Shown: one piece after another, positions 28,285-36,794 of the stretch
How positions within the stretch are numbered: position 1 is the first letter of the stretch
Layout: each line of letters starts with the position of its first letter
From: JAOUEA01 sp963797635
Lineage (GTDB): Bacteria; Actinomycetota; UBA4738; HRBIN12
Reading direction: 5' to 3'
Length of the DNA stretch: 64,000 bases
Assembly: GCA_963797635.1 (NCBI GenBank)
Contig: CAWCPZ010000007.1
Location: forward strand, 288,626-352,625
Made by a program: the position numbers and the translations under genes
The notes under the pieces: generated by a model
Seen by the model: only the letters and a program-made list of their open reading frames with translations
Databases searched by the model: none
Told to the model about the DNA's origin: nothing

Positions 28285-29466
28285 TCAGGCGTAGTGCTCG
28301 GTGAGCGTGAACAGTCGCTCGAGGTCCGGGTCGAACCACGCTCCGACGCCCCAGACGTCCTTCGGGCCGGTCGCCGCGACCGCGCTGAAGAACTCCGCGA
28401 CCCCCGGCAGCCCGGGAGCCGTGGGGACGATGGACCATCCGGTGCCGTTCCAGAACTCCGAGAACACCCGGTACTCACCGGTGGATCCCGCCCAGGTGTA
28501 TCCCACGGCCCAGAGCGTGGAGGTTCCCGGCACCACCGACGCGCCCAACAGGTGCGTCTCCCCGACGGGCGGCGGCGCACTGGGGCTCGCCACCTCCGAC
28601 CATCCGTGACCGTTCCACCGGAGCGTCAGCCCCGTCGTCGGGCCGGGGAGTCCAGGGGCGCGCGAGTCTCCGACCGCCCACAGCTCGTGGCCCGACACGG
28701 CCACGACGTCGGTCAGGGTGCTTGATACCCCCGGCGCGGGCGATGGCACGATCGTCCAACCCGTGCCGTTCCATCGTTCGATCAGGGTTCGGCTGTCGCC
28801 CGTGGCCTGGTCCACGCACGAGCCCACGGCGAACCGCCGCGACGAACCCGGCACGCCCGTGACTGCCGCGAGAGAGCAGTGTCGTCCTGCGACGTCCGGT
28901 GCCGGCACGATGCTCCAGCCGGCGGCGTCCCGGTGCATCGTCAGGGTGCCGTTCGAGGTGCTGTCACCCACGGCCCAGACGTCGGTGGCGGAGAACGCGC
29001 GGACGTCCGAGAGGTGGTTCTCGTCGGCCGCCCCGCCTTCGTTCGGGCTCGGCACCACGGTCCACGCGTGGCCGTTCCAGTGCTCGATCAAGGTCTTCGG
29101 GACCTCCGCCGGATCCTCGGCCGAACCGACCGCCCACGCGTTCGAACGGGATCGCACGCTCACGGCGCTGAGCTCGTTGTCCTGGTCACCGACGTTCGGG
29201 CTCGGGATCTTGGTCCAGGCGGAGCCGTCCCAGCGCGCGATCAAGGTGCGATCGGGGGTCGATTCGAAGATGTCGGTCCACGACCCGACCGCCCAGAAGC
29301 GCTTCGTTCCCGGGATCCGCGCGACGTCGGCGAAGCCGTTCTCGTCGTCACCGACGTTGGGGCTCGGGACGATCTTCCACTGAGGCGTGGCGGCGGCTGC
29401 GGGTCCGGCCACGACAGCGACGAACAGGGCAACGGCCAGAGATCCGGACAGGAACCGGCGGATCAT
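28285..29466 (-). CDS. Secreted repeat protein (WNGxxWxxVPSPN repeats), propeller-like
   Basis: 393 residues. Signal peptide MIRRFLSGSLAVALFVAVVAGPAAA, then about seven repeats of roughly 50 residues of the type NVGDDENGFADVARIPGTK-FWAVGSW-LIARWDGSAWTKIPSPN. The repeats carry Trp-Asn-Gly and VPSPN or equivalent at each end. This kelch-like repetition predicts a beta-propeller outside the cell. Ligand unknown. GGAAGGTGG is upstream of ATG 29466. It converges with the histidine kinase, 26 nt apart. Confidence 0.75.
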   Translation of the reverse strand: MIRRFLSGSLAVALFVAVVAGPAAAATPQWKIVPSPNVGDDENGFADVARIPGTKRFWAVGSWTDIFESTPDRTLIARWDGSAWTKIPSPNVGDQDNELSAVSVRSRSNAWAVGSAEDPAEVPKTLIEHWNGHAWTVVPSPNEGGAADENHLSDVRAFSATDVWAVGDSTSNGTLTMHRDAAGWSIVPAPDVAGRHCSLAAVTGVPGSSRRFAVGSCVDQATGDSRTLIERWNGTGWTIVPSPAPGVSSTLTDVVAVSGHELWAVGDSRAPGLPGPTTGLTLRWNGHGWSEVASPSAPPPVGETHLLGASVVPGTSTLWAVGYTWAGSTGEYRVFSEFWNGTGWSIVPTAPGLPGVAEFFSAVAATGPKDVWGVGAWFDPDLERLFTLTEHYA

Positions 29467-29654
29467 CGGATACCACCTTCCCGAGGGTTGTCGCAGTCGT
29501 ATACCCCGGACGCGGGCACGGTCAAGGGTCGAGCGAACGAGCAAGCGAACCCTCTCGGCATCCCGTCCGTAGTACCTCGGTCGCATGACCCCCCGGTCCG
29601 GGGTCCGGGAGCGGTCACGACTCCGTCCAGCCCTCGTCACGGAGGAGGAGATCG

Positions 29655-30746
29655 ATGGTGAAACGCGTCCTGTCCCTGTGCTCGGTGGTCGCCCTGGTGG
29701 TGACGATGTCCGCGGCCGGGGCCCAAGCCCGGCGAACGGATGACTCGCTGGCCAACGCCTACCGGGTCCGCAAGCTCGTCTCCGACGTCCCCGGTGCAGC
29801 CGCCAGCGTCGACCCGAACCTGGTCAACGCCTGGGGTCTGGCCGCCGGCCCGACCACACCGTGGTGGGTGGCGGACAACGGGACCAACGTCTCCACCCTG
29901 TACGACGGCACCGGCGCCACCCTCCCGCTCGTCGTCAAGGTGAACGGCGCTCCGACCGGCACCGTGTTCAACGGCAGCGCCGACTTCGTCGTGAGCCATG
30001 ACGGAGCGTCGGGCCCGTCGCTGTTCCTGTTCTCGACCGAAGAGGGGAAGATCCGCGGCTGGAACCCCGGGGTCACGCCGCCGGCGCCGTCCACGCGTTC
30101 GTTCGTCGTGGCGAACCGCTCCTACCGGGACGCGAACTACAAGGGCCTCGCGATCTCGTCGAGCCCGCAGGGCAACCTGCTGTACGCGACCGACTTCCAC
30201 AACGGCCGGGTCGATGTGTTCGACGCGCAGCTGCACGTCGTGCTGAAGGGGTCCTTCGTCGATCCCAACCTGCCCGACGGCTACGGGCCGTTCGGGATCC
30301 AGGCGCTCGGCGGGTACATCTTCGTGACCTACGCGAAGCAGGACGCCGACGCCGGCGATGAGGTCGCGGGTCCGGGCCTCGGGTTCGTCGACATGTACAG
30401 CACGCAGGGCGCGTTCCTCGGACGCGTGGCGAGCCGTCACTCGTTGAACGCGCCGTGGGGACTGGCCTGGGCGCCCGAAGGGTTCGGCAAGTTCAGCGGC
30501 GACCTGCTGGTCGGCAACTTCGGCGACGGGCGGATCCACGCCTACGAGCCGCAGTCCGGTGGCGGGTTCTTGCACCGCGGCGTGGTGCGCGGCAAGAACA
30601 GCAACATCATCCAGATCGACGGGCTGTGGGCGATCGCGTTCGGCAACGATGGCGCCGCAGGACCCAGCACGTCGCTCTACTTCACGGCCGGCCCCGACGA
30701 CGAGGAGCACGGTCTGTTCGGAAGGATCGACGCGCTCGACAGCTGA
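29655..30746 (+). CDS. Exported TIGR03118 family beta-propeller-like protein
   Basis: 363 residues. Signal peptide (KRVLSLCSVVALVVTMSAAGAQA). Family features: DPNLVNAWGLAAGPTTPWWVADNGTN, VFNGSADFVV, FLFSTEEGKIRGWNP, YKGLAISSSPQGNLLYATDFHNGRVDVFD, LNAPWGLAWAPEGFGKFSGDLLVGNFGDGRI. Function unknown; predicted secreted or periplasmic. ATG 29655 follows a strong GGAGGAGGAG. It diverges from the repeat protein at 28285-29466. Confidence 0.85.
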   Translation: MVKRVLSLCSVVALVVTMSAAGAQARRTDDSLANAYRVRKLVSDVPGAAASVDPNLVNAWGLAAGPTTPWWVADNGTNVSTLYDGTGATLPLVVKVNGAPTGTVFNGSADFVVSHDGASGPSLFLFSTEEGKIRGWNPGVTPPAPSTRSFVVANRSYRDANYKGLAISSSPQGNLLYATDFHNGRVDVFDAQLHVVLKGSFVDPNLPDGYGPFGIQALGGYIFVTYAKQDADAGDEVAGPGLGFVDMYSTQGAFLGRVASRHSLNAPWGLAWAPEGFGKFSGDLLVGNFGDGRIHAYEPQSGGGFLHRGVVRGKNSNIIQIDGLWAIAFGNDGAAGPSTSLYFTAGPDDEEHGLFGRIDALDS

Positions 30747-30768
30747 TCGGCTGGTGCGCAACGGATGA

Positions 30769-30795
30769 GGCGGCCGGCCCTGCGGGCCGGCCGCC
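30769..30795. terminator. Bidirectional terminator-type hairpin
   Basis: A perfect 12-bp stem GGCGGCCGGCCC / GGGCCGGCCGCC with a 3-nt TGC loop, lying 22 nt after the stop at 30746 and 13 nt from the stop of the convergent gene at 30809. There is no U-run, as is common in high-GC actinobacteria. Position between convergent genes supports termination for both. Confidence 0.7.
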
Positions 30796-30802
30796 CCGTT
30801 CC

Positions 30803-32047
30803 GTGGTGCTAGGCGGTTTCGCAGCCGAGGGACTTCGCGGTGGCGTTCCATCGGGCGAGCTGGTTGGCGCACGCCGACGCGCCCTGGCCCACCTGGACCT
30901 GGCCGTTGTCCACGGGTCCCACGTACCTCCCGGTCGAGCGGAGCTTCGAGGTCTTCTTGGTGATCCCGGCCTTCCAGCGGAGGGTCTCCTTCTTGAACTT
31001 CGTGAGGGCGGCGATCTGCGTCTGCTGCCGCGCGTTCTCCGTTCGGAGCTCGGCGATGGCGTGGGCCTGACGGTCGGCACGGTCCTCCAGGTCGGCCACA
31101 CGCTGGGACAACGTGGCTCCACCGCGAGGGGTTTCGGCCCCTGCGTCCATGGCCACCACGGCGATACCGAGGCTCGCGATCACGGCGAGCAGCACGACGT
31201 TCTTGCGCATCCGGAACCCTCCTCCACATCCGACGACACCCCGGTCGGCGCGGCGTCCGACGTCCGACCTGGGTCGCGAGCAGCGTAGACCGGAGCTTCG
31301 GTGCTCCTCGGGACATCCTCGGGGTTTCCACTCCCGCGATTCGGGTAACCTGCTCGACCGACAGCAAAGACCGTAGGTCGACGACGGAGGGGAATGCATG
31401 AAGGGTCGCATCGTGGTCGTGTTGGGCTTGGTCATCGCGGCGGTGTCGGCGACGACGGCATCCGCGGCCGAACTGGTGGCTTGGGATTCGTTCTCGGACG
31501 GCGAGGCAACCATCTCGGATTCCGGCGGCGCGTGGACGCAGGTCAACCACTCCTGGTCGGTGCAGGATGGGCAGGCAGTGGCCGCGGCCGATCGGACGCG
31601 GATCGGATACGCGGTCATGGCCACCCCGGTGTCGGACGCCTTCACGGTGCAGGCCGACATCACGTTGTCGCCCACCGACCTTCGGGCGGCCCCTGCGTTG
31701 GTCACGAACTGGGTCGACAACAAGAACAACATGGTGACCAAACTCGAAGTCACCCCGGGTCACCCGGCGGCATGCTCGCCGTCGGTGAACAGATCAACGG
31801 ACAGATCCACTCGACGCTCTGCAAGGTGGAACGGCTCGGACTCGTGAACGGCGTGGCCTACCGCTTGAGCGTGACGCGGGCGGGCGACATCGTGACCGGC
31901 TCCGTGGCCTCGCTCGCGGACGGCTCGGTGATCGGCTCGTGCTCGGCGATGCTGTACGCGGAGGCGTTGTCGGCCTTCGGTGCCGGGACCGGCCAGGGCC
32001 TCCGCGTCAAGATCAAGGACGACGAGGACGACGGCGGTTCACGCTGG
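30803..32047. repeat. Tandem duplication copy A (1.25 kb)
   Basis: Direct repeat of 30803-32047 with 32078-33322 (offset 1275), about 95% alike by eye, starting at GTGGTGCTAG and ending at CACGCTGG. The unit holds one minus-strand coiled-coil gene and one plus-strand exported gene. Thirty bases separate the copies. Divergence between copies shows it is old and not an assembly repeat. Confidence 0.9.
30809..31210 (-). CDS. Exported coiled-coil protein, copy A
   Basis: 133 residues. Signal peptide MRKNVVLLAVIASLGIAVVAM, then a coiled coil (TLSQRVADLEDRADRQAHAI, ELRTENARQQTQIAALTKF) and a C-terminal part with two Cys (GQGASACANQLARWNATAKSLGCETA). No family recognised. GGAGGAGGG precedes the ATG. 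Divergent from the exported gene at 31398, with both probably sharing a promoter region. Confidence 0.68.
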   Translation of the reverse strand: MRKNVVLLAVIASLGIAVVAMDAGAETPRGGATLSQRVADLEDRADRQAHAIAELRTENARQQTQIAALTKFKKETLRWKAGITKKTSKLRSTGRYVGPVDNGQVQVGQGASACANQLARWNATAKSLGCETA

Positions 32048-32050
32048 TGA
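31398..32050 (+). CDS. Exported jelly-roll-like protein, copy A (frameshifted, truncated)
   Basis: Signal peptide (KGRIVVVLGLVIAAVSATTASAA), then ELVAWDSFSDGEATISDSGG and NKNNMVTKLEVTPGHP. Here the frame is lost because copy A has CACCCGG where copy B has CACCCCGG (one missing C near 31770). The restored frame ends SRW-TGA at 32050, lacking copy B's final DNFAVFTN. The truncation coincides with the duplication breakpoint. Fold resembles laminin-G/lectin-like domains; function unknown. Confidence 0.65.
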
Positions 32051-32483
32051 GTGTGGTCTGCTGGTTGGTCGCCCTCTGTGGTGCTAGCGGTTTGCAGCCG
32101 AGGGATTTCGCGGTGGCGTTCCATCGGGCGAGCTGGTTGGCGCACGCCGACGCGCCCTGGCCCACCTGCACCTGGCCGTTGTCCACTGGTCCCACGTACC
32201 TCCCGGTCGAACGGAGCTTCGAGGTCTTCTTGGTGATCCCGGCCTTCCAGCGGAGGGTCTCCTTCTTGAACTTCGTGAGGGCGGCGATCTGCGTCTGCTG
32301 CCGCGCGTTCTCCGTTCGGAGCTCGGCGATGGCGTGGGCCTGACGGTCGGCACGGTCCTCGAGGTCGGCGACCCGTTGGGACAGCGTCGCTCCACCGCGA
32401 GGGGTTTCGGCCCCTGCGTCCATGGCCACGACGGCGATACCGAGGCTCGCGATCACCGCGAGCAGCACGACGTTCTTGCGCAT
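32013..32483 (-). CDS. Exported coiled-coil protein, copy B (altered C-terminus)
   Basis: Same protein as copy A up to AKSLGC. After that, two bases are missing relative to copy A (GCAAACCGCTAG versus GCGAAACCGCCTAG), so the frame reads past the homologous TAG (32084-32086) and adds about 24 unrelated residues ending at 32013, overlapping the end of the copy A exported gene. The true end is probably at 32084 if the missing bases are an assembly error. Confidence 0.62.
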   Translation of the reverse strand: MRKNVVLLAVIASLGIAVVAMDAGAETPRGGATLSQRVADLEDRADRQAHAIAELRTENARQQTQIAALTKFKKETLRWKAGITKKTSKLRSTGRYVGPVDNGQVQVGQGASACANQLARWNATAKSLGCKPLAPQRATNQQTTLTSVNRRRPRRP

Positions 32484-33322
32484 CCGGAACCCTCCTCCAC
32501 ATCCGACGACACCCCGGTCGGCTCGGCGTCCGACGTCCGACCTGGGTTCGGGAGCAGCGTAGACCGGAGCTTCGGTGCTCCTCGGGACATCCTCGGGGTT
32601 TCCACTCCCGCGATGCGGGTAACCTGCTCGACCGACAGCAGAGACCGTAGGTCGACGACGGAGGGGAATGCATGAAGGGTCGCATCGTGGTCGTGTTGGG
32701 CTTGGTCATCGCGGCGGTTTCGGCGGCCTCGGCATCCGCGGCCGAGCTGGTGGCGTGGGATTCGTTCTCGGACGGCGAGGCCGCCGTCTCTGATTCCGGT
32801 GGCGTGTGGACGCAGGTCAACCATTCCTGGTCGGTGCAGGACGGACAGGCGCTGGCCACGGCAGCTCGGACGCGGATCGGTTACGCGGTCATGGCCACCC
32901 CGGTGTCGGACGCCTTCACGGTGCAGGCCGACATCACGTTGTCGCCCTCCGACCTTCGTGCGGCCCCTGCGTTGGTCACGAACTGGGTCGACAACAAGAA
33001 CAACATGGTGACCAAACTCGAAGTCACCCCCGGTCACCCCGGCGGCATGCTCGCCGTCGGCGATCAGATCAACGGACAGATCCACTCGACGCTCTGCAAG
33101 GTGGAACGACTCGGCCTCGTGAACGGCGCGGCCTACCGATTGAGCGTGACGCGGTCGGGCGACATCGTGACCGGCTCCGTGACCTCGCTCGCGGACGGCT
33201 CGGTGATCGGCTCGTGCTCAGCGATGCTGTCCGCGGAGGCGTTGTCGGCCTTCGGTGCCGGGACCGGCCAGGGCCTCCGCGTCAAGATCAAGGACGACGA
33301 GGACGACGGCGGCTCACGCTGG
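32078..33322. repeat. Tandem duplication copy B (1.25 kb)
   Basis: Second copy of the 1.25-kb unit at 30803-32047. It carries the complete exported gene, whereas copy A lost its last eight codons at the junction. This suggests copy B is the parental right end. Confidence 0.9.
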
Positions 33323-33349
33323 GACAACTTCGCGGTCTTCACGAACTGA
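32672..33349 (+). CDS. Exported jelly-roll-like protein, copy B (intact)
   Basis: 225 residues. Signal peptide MKGRIVVVLGLVIAAVSAAS, then a beta-rich domain: LVAWDSFSDGEAAVSDSGG, WTQVNHSWSVQDGQAL, IGYAVMATPVSDAFTVQADI, ALVTNWVDNKNNMVTKLEV, HSTLCKVERLGLVNGAAYRL, GSVIGSCSAMLSAEALSAFG, RWDNFAVFTN. Two cysteines may form a disulfide. It looks like a concanavalin-A-like (LamG/3-keto-disaccharide hydrolase) sandwich. Ligand unknown. Confidence 0.7.
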   Translation: MKGRIVVVLGLVIAAVSAASASAAELVAWDSFSDGEAAVSDSGGVWTQVNHSWSVQDGQALATAARTRIGYAVMATPVSDAFTVQADITLSPSDLRAAPALVTNWVDNKNNMVTKLEVTPGHPGGMLAVGDQINGQIHSTLCKVERLGLVNGAAYRLSVTRSGDIVTGSVTSLADGSVIGSCSAMLSAEALSAFGAGTGQGLRVKIKDDEDDGGSRWDNFAVFTN

Positions 33350-33372
33350 CGCTGCCGGGCTACGGTGCGTCG

Positions 33373-33888
33373 ATGAGCGGTTCGGCGATGAAGGACGCCT
33401 TCGGACATCACGTGTGGGCGACGACGCGGTTGATCGACGTCTGCCTCGGATTGCCGCCCGAACAGCTCGCCACCGCCGTGCCCGGCACCTACGGTTCCAT
33501 CCTCGACACGCAGCGTCACCTCGTGGGCTCCGACGCCTGGTACCTGCGTTGCATCACCAACGACGAGACGGCCGCCATCGACGAAGATCACATGGATCTG
33601 CGGGAGCTCCGGTCCGCCATGGAGCGGAACGGTGCTCGTTGGTCCCAGCTCCTGGCCGATGAGCTCGACCCGGACGCCATCATCACGCAGGTCGATCACG
33701 AGGACGGCTATCAGAAGGACGCGACGGTCGGGATCCGGTTCGCGCAGGCGTTGCATCACGGCACCGATCACCGCAGCCAGATCTGCACGGCCCTCACCAG
33801 CCTCGGCGTGGAGCCGCCGCCGATCGACGTCTGGGACTTCGGCGTCGAGCACGGTCGCGTCGTCGAGACCTTCTCCTCGAGCAGGTGA
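33373..33888 (+). CDS. DinB-family putative metalloenzyme
   Basis: 171 residues, four-helix bundle. Putative metal ligands: His in DTQRHLVGSDAWY and the pair in ALHHGTDHRSQI (HxxxH-type), as in DinB/YfiT and mycothiol-dependent thiol transferases. Small-molecule thiol transfer or stress function is likely. TACGGT (33361-33366) is 6 nt before ATG 33373. The end overlaps the next frame by four bases. Confidence 0.8.
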   Translation: MSGSAMKDAFGHHVWATTRLIDVCLGLPPEQLATAVPGTYGSILDTQRHLVGSDAWYLRCITNDETAAIDEDHMDLRELRSAMERNGARWSQLLADELDPDAIITQVDHEDGYQKDATVGIRFAQALHHGTDHRSQICTALTSLGVEPPPIDVWDFGVEHGRVVETFSSSR

Positions 33889-34349
33889 AGCAGTACCTGA
33901 TCGAGAAGAAGCCGCTCCTGCGGAGCTTCGTGAAGGGCGACGCCGACATCGCCCAGCTGTTCAAGTCGGGCGAGATCGACGTGGTGGTGCCCGGCTACAA
34001 GGGCTCGACCGAGACCCTGCAACAGGAGGGCGAGCCGGTCGACTACTCCCTGGCCGATGAAGGCCAGCTGACGTGGACCTGCGGGTACGCGATCGGCGCG
34101 AACGCAGCGAACGTCGATGCCGCGTACGCGTTGATCAACCACTACGCCCAGCCCGAAACGCAGGCGTGGCAGGCGGAGAACTTCTTCTACCTCGTGTCGA
34201 ACCAGGACACGCTCGATGCGGTGTCGCCCAAGATCGTCGACGAAGCGGGGCTGGAGGATCCGGGCAGCTTCGAGCACGCGATCCCGTACGCGATCCCGGA
34301 GAACTACGACGCGTGGCAGGAAGCATGGAGGGAGATCAAGGCCGCCTGA
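33885..34349 (+). pseudogene. C-terminal half of a PotD-like polyamine-binding protein
   Basis: 154 residues: KPLLRSFVKGDADIAQLFKSGEIDVVVPGY, CGYAIGANAANVDAAYALIN and PETQAWQAENFFYLVSN are typical of the C-terminal lobe of spermidine/putrescine periplasmic proteins. The signal peptide and first lobe (about 200 residues) are missing. The homologous frame seems to run a few codons upstream inside the dinB 3' end (RDLLLEQVKQYL), so dinB was probably joined to this remnant by deletion. Unlikely to be functional alone. Confidence 0.72.
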
Positions 34350-34543
34350 TGAGCGCCGACACGACGAACGGGCGTCCGCACGCGGTGTGCCGCATGTGCG
34401 GTGAGTCCATCACGAGTCGGTTCCTCGATCGCGACGAGCTCGACGCATGCCGTGAGGAGCAGTTCATCGAACGGTGCGAGATCTGCGGCGGCAGCAACCT
34501 CTTCGAGCGGTCGGAGTACTTCTTCCCCGCAGGCTCGCCTTAG
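34349..34543 (+). CDS. Small zinc-ribbon protein
   Basis: 64 residues with two zinc knuckles, CRMCGES and CEICGGSN, separated by about 29 residues. No known family. ATG 34349 overlaps the stop of the preceding PotD remnant (TGATG), so translation is coupled, and its own stop overlaps the convergent GNAT gene. Could bind nucleic acid or act as a small adaptor. Confidence 0.55.
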   Translation: MSADTTNGRPHAVCRMCGESITSRFLDRDELDACREEQFIERCEICGGSNLFERSEYFFPAGSP

Positions 34544-34992
34544 TCGAAGGTGAGGTGCAGCAGGACCTCGTCGTCGAAGACGACTTCGCCGGCCTGCGTG
34601 AAGCCGTATCGCTCGTAGAACCCGAGCGGGCTCCCGTCGCCTTGGCCCGCGCTCGTCCACATGTCGGTGACCCCTCGCGCGCGGAAGAGGGCGACGACCA
34701 GGTCGAGCGTCGCTCTGCCGTAGCCACGGCCTTGATAGCGCTCGTCGATGAGCAGCTTCCAGAGGTAGTGCGCGATGTACTCGGGGCCGTCGACCTCGTC
34801 GGCGATCATCACGAACCCGACCGGCGTCTCGTCGTCGTAGATCGCCCAGTACTCTGCGTGGGCGCCCGGTTCCTCGGCCGCTTCGAGCAACGAATCGGTC
34901 ACGCCGCTGACGAACCGCTCCTGCGCCGGTGTCGTGCGGAGCGCCTCGACCGCTTCGCGGTTCGCGTCGTCGATGGTTCGGAGCGAGATCAT
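34540..34992 (-). CDS. GNAT acetyltransferase
   Basis: 150 residues. LWKLLIDERYQGRGYGRATLDLVVALFRARG contains the acetyl-CoA loop QGRGYG, and GFYERYGFTQAGE is the C-terminal signature, as in SpeG/streptothricin-type enzymes. TAGCGT (35000-35005, minus strand) is 7 nt before ATG 34992. The upstream part of this gene is duplicated as a fragment near 36160. Confidence 0.85.
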   Translation of the reverse strand: MISLRTIDDANREAVEALRTTPAQERFVSGVTDSLLEAAEEPGAHAEYWAIYDDETPVGFVMIADEVDGPEYIAHYLWKLLIDERYQGRGYGRATLDLVVALFRARGVTDMWTSAGQGDGSPLGFYERYGFTQAGEVVFDDEVLLHLTFD

Positions 34993-35550
34993 CACCAGCA
35001 CGCTACCGGTTCGCGGGGCGCAGGTGTGGAATGGCACAGCCGACGGGGAGGTTCTCCTGAGGGCACGCTCACTGACGAGCGAGGAGACGACAGATGCGTG
35101 ACCGAGTGATGACCCGCGGCGATGCGCTTGCGATGTCGGCCGCGGTGATCGTCGCCCTGACCACGGTGCTCTACGTGACGATCATCGTGTCCCAGGGCGA
35201 GCGGATGATCACGCGTGTGGGCTTCGTGGTGGTGCTGCTCGCGGCGGCGCTCGCCGGCGTGATCGGTTCGATGTTCTTCGACGACCTCGCAACGCGGGGC
35301 GCCGCCGCTGGCTTCGCAGCCGGTGTGCTGATCTCTTTGGGCACGTTGGCGCTGCTCTCGATCGGCCTGCTGCTCCTCATCGCCGGCGTGCTGATGGTCG
35401 TGTGGCTCATCCGAACGCAGGAGGAGCGTCGCGCATCAGGCGGAGGGCTGCGCACGGTCATCGCATGCGTCGTCGGCGCCCTGCTTCCGTTGAGCTTGCT
35501 CTTCCAGCCCTGAGTCGATCAGCCGGTCGCGGGTCGGTAGCGCAGCCACA
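34937..35550. repeat. Direct duplication copy A (0.6 kb)
   Basis: About 614 bp repeated at 36155-36768 (offset 1218). It spans the first codons of the GNAT gene, the whole small membrane protein gene and the 3' end of the RibD-like gene, so copy B leaves fragments of both flanking genes. By eye more than 90% alike. Confidence 0.85.
35094..35513 (+). CDS. Small four-helix membrane protein, copy A
   Basis: 139 residues, nearly all membrane: SAAVIVALTTVLYVTIIVS, VGFVVVLLAAALAGVIGSMF, GVLISLGTLALLSIGLLLLI, then a basic EERRAS turn and a final helix TVIACVVGALLPLSLLFQP. No family recognised. GAGGAGAC precedes the ATG. A second copy lies at 36311. Confidence 0.65.
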   Translation: MRDRVMTRGDALAMSAAVIVALTTVLYVTIIVSQGERMITRVGFVVVLLAAALAGVIGSMFFDDLATRGAAAGFAAGVLISLGTLALLSIGLLLLIAGVLMVVWLIRTQEERRASGGGLRTVIACVVGALLPLSLLFQP

Positions 35551-36076
35551 CCACGCCTGATCGGTACGGCGTCGAGGCGACGAGCTCGAGGCGAACCGGT
35601 CCCACGCCGTCGAAGATCCTCGGACCGTCGGCCCAGATGAACGGGTTGACCCAGAACCAGAACTCGTCGACCGAACCCTGGCGGGTCAGCGAGTGCGCGA
35701 GCTCGCCGCAACCGGACACGATCAGGTTCCCGGTATGGGCTTCCTTCAGGGCGGGGACGGCCGTCTCGACGTCCCCTTGATCAGGCTGGCGTTCCATTCG
35801 AGCGGCTCGGTCAGTGTGCGCGATGCCACGTACTTCGGCATCGGGTTCAGTCGTTCGGCGAAGCGAGCCATCGACGGCTCGTCGGCCAGCTGCGGCCACA
35901 CGACGGCGAGGCCCTTCGTACGTCTTGCGTCCGAGGACCAGCGCGTCGGCGAGGATGAGCTGCTCGAGCGATGCCTCGCTGCTGTCCTCGTCGAGCACCA
36001 GCCAATCGTCAGGCGTCGGTGCTTCGAAGGCGCCGTTGATGGTGATCTGATTCATCACGATGAGCTTGCCCATCAT
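35519..36076 (-). CDS. RibD C-terminal / dihydrofolate-reductase-like protein (two compensating frameshifts)
   Basis: About 185 residues. GKLIVMNQITINGAFEAP and LVLGRKTYEG open the DHFR-like fold; NLIVSGCGELAHSLTRQGSVDEFWFWVNPF closes it. Between 35765 and 35920 the family sequence (LAVVWPQLADEPSMARFAER, PKYVASRTLTEPLEWNASLI) is in another frame. One base extra and one base missing on either side restore a normal protein. Probable NADPH reductase of unknown substrate, common in actinobacteria. Confidence 0.8.
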   Translation of the reverse strand: MMGKLIVMNQITINGAFEAPTPDDWLVLDEDSSEASLEQLILADALVLGRKTYEGPRRRVAAAGRRAVDGSLRRTTEPDAEVRGIAHTDRAARMERQPDQGDVETAVPALKEAHTGNLIVSGCGELAHSLTRQGSVDEFWFWVNPFIWADGPRIFDGVGPVRLELVASTPYRSGVVWLRYRPATG

Positions 36077-36154
36077 CTTGACCTCCCTGCCGTTGGGTTC
36101 CGCGTATCGGGGAGGGGTACCCAGGACGCCTATGGTGGAATCCTCCCCTGTCAG

Positions 36155-36768
36155 CGGAGCGACTCGACCGCTTCGCGGTTCGCGTCATCGATGGTTCGGA
36201 GCGAGATCACGACCAGCACGCTACCGGTTCGCGGGGCGAGACGTGGAATGGCACGGCCGACGGGGAGGTTCCCCTGAGGGCACGCTCACTGACGAGCGAG
36301 GAGACGACGGATGCGTGACCGAGTGATGACCCGCGGCGATGGACTCGCGATGTCGGCCGCGGTGATCGTCGCGCTGACCACGGTGCTGTACGTGGCGATC
36401 ATGGTGTCCCAGGACGATGGGATGATCACGCGCGCCGGCTTCGTGGTGGTGCTGCTCGTGGCGGCGATCGCCGGCGTGATCGGTTCGATGACCTTCGACG
36501 ACCTCGCAACACGGGGCGCCGCCGCTGGCTTCGCCGCCGGTGTGCTGATCTCCTTGGGCACGTTGGCGCTGCTCTCGATCGGTCTGCTGCTCCTCATCGC
36601 CGGCGTGCTGATGGTCCTGTGGCTCACCCGAACGCAGGAGGAGCGTCGGGCATCAGGCGGAGGGCGGACGCACGGTCGTCGCATGCGTCGTCGGCGCCGT
36701 GCTTCCACTCGCCTTGCTCTTCCAACCCTGACCCGATCAGCCGGTCGCGGGACGGTAGCGAAGCCACC
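36155..36768. repeat. Direct duplication copy B (0.6 kb) with gene fragments
   Basis: Copy of 34937-35550. The left end carries about 25 codons of the GNAT N-terminus on the minus strand, cut off near 36155. The right end carries about 12 codons of the RibD-like C-terminus (CCGGTCGCGGGACGGTAGCG). Both fragments are non-functional scars. Confidence 0.8.
36311..36731 (+). CDS. Small four-helix membrane protein, copy B (one frameshift)
   Basis: Same protein as copy A, with changes mostly conservative (VTIIVSQGER to VAIMVSQDDG). The frame is lost after RASGGG because GGGCGGACGCACGG has one extra base compared with copy A; the intended end is TVVACVVGAVLPLALLFQP and TGA at 36729-36731. Conservation of the helices suggests that the protein is under selection in both copies. 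Confidence 0.6.
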
Positions 36769-36794
36769 TGTCGCGCCTGCAGTAGATTCGAGGC

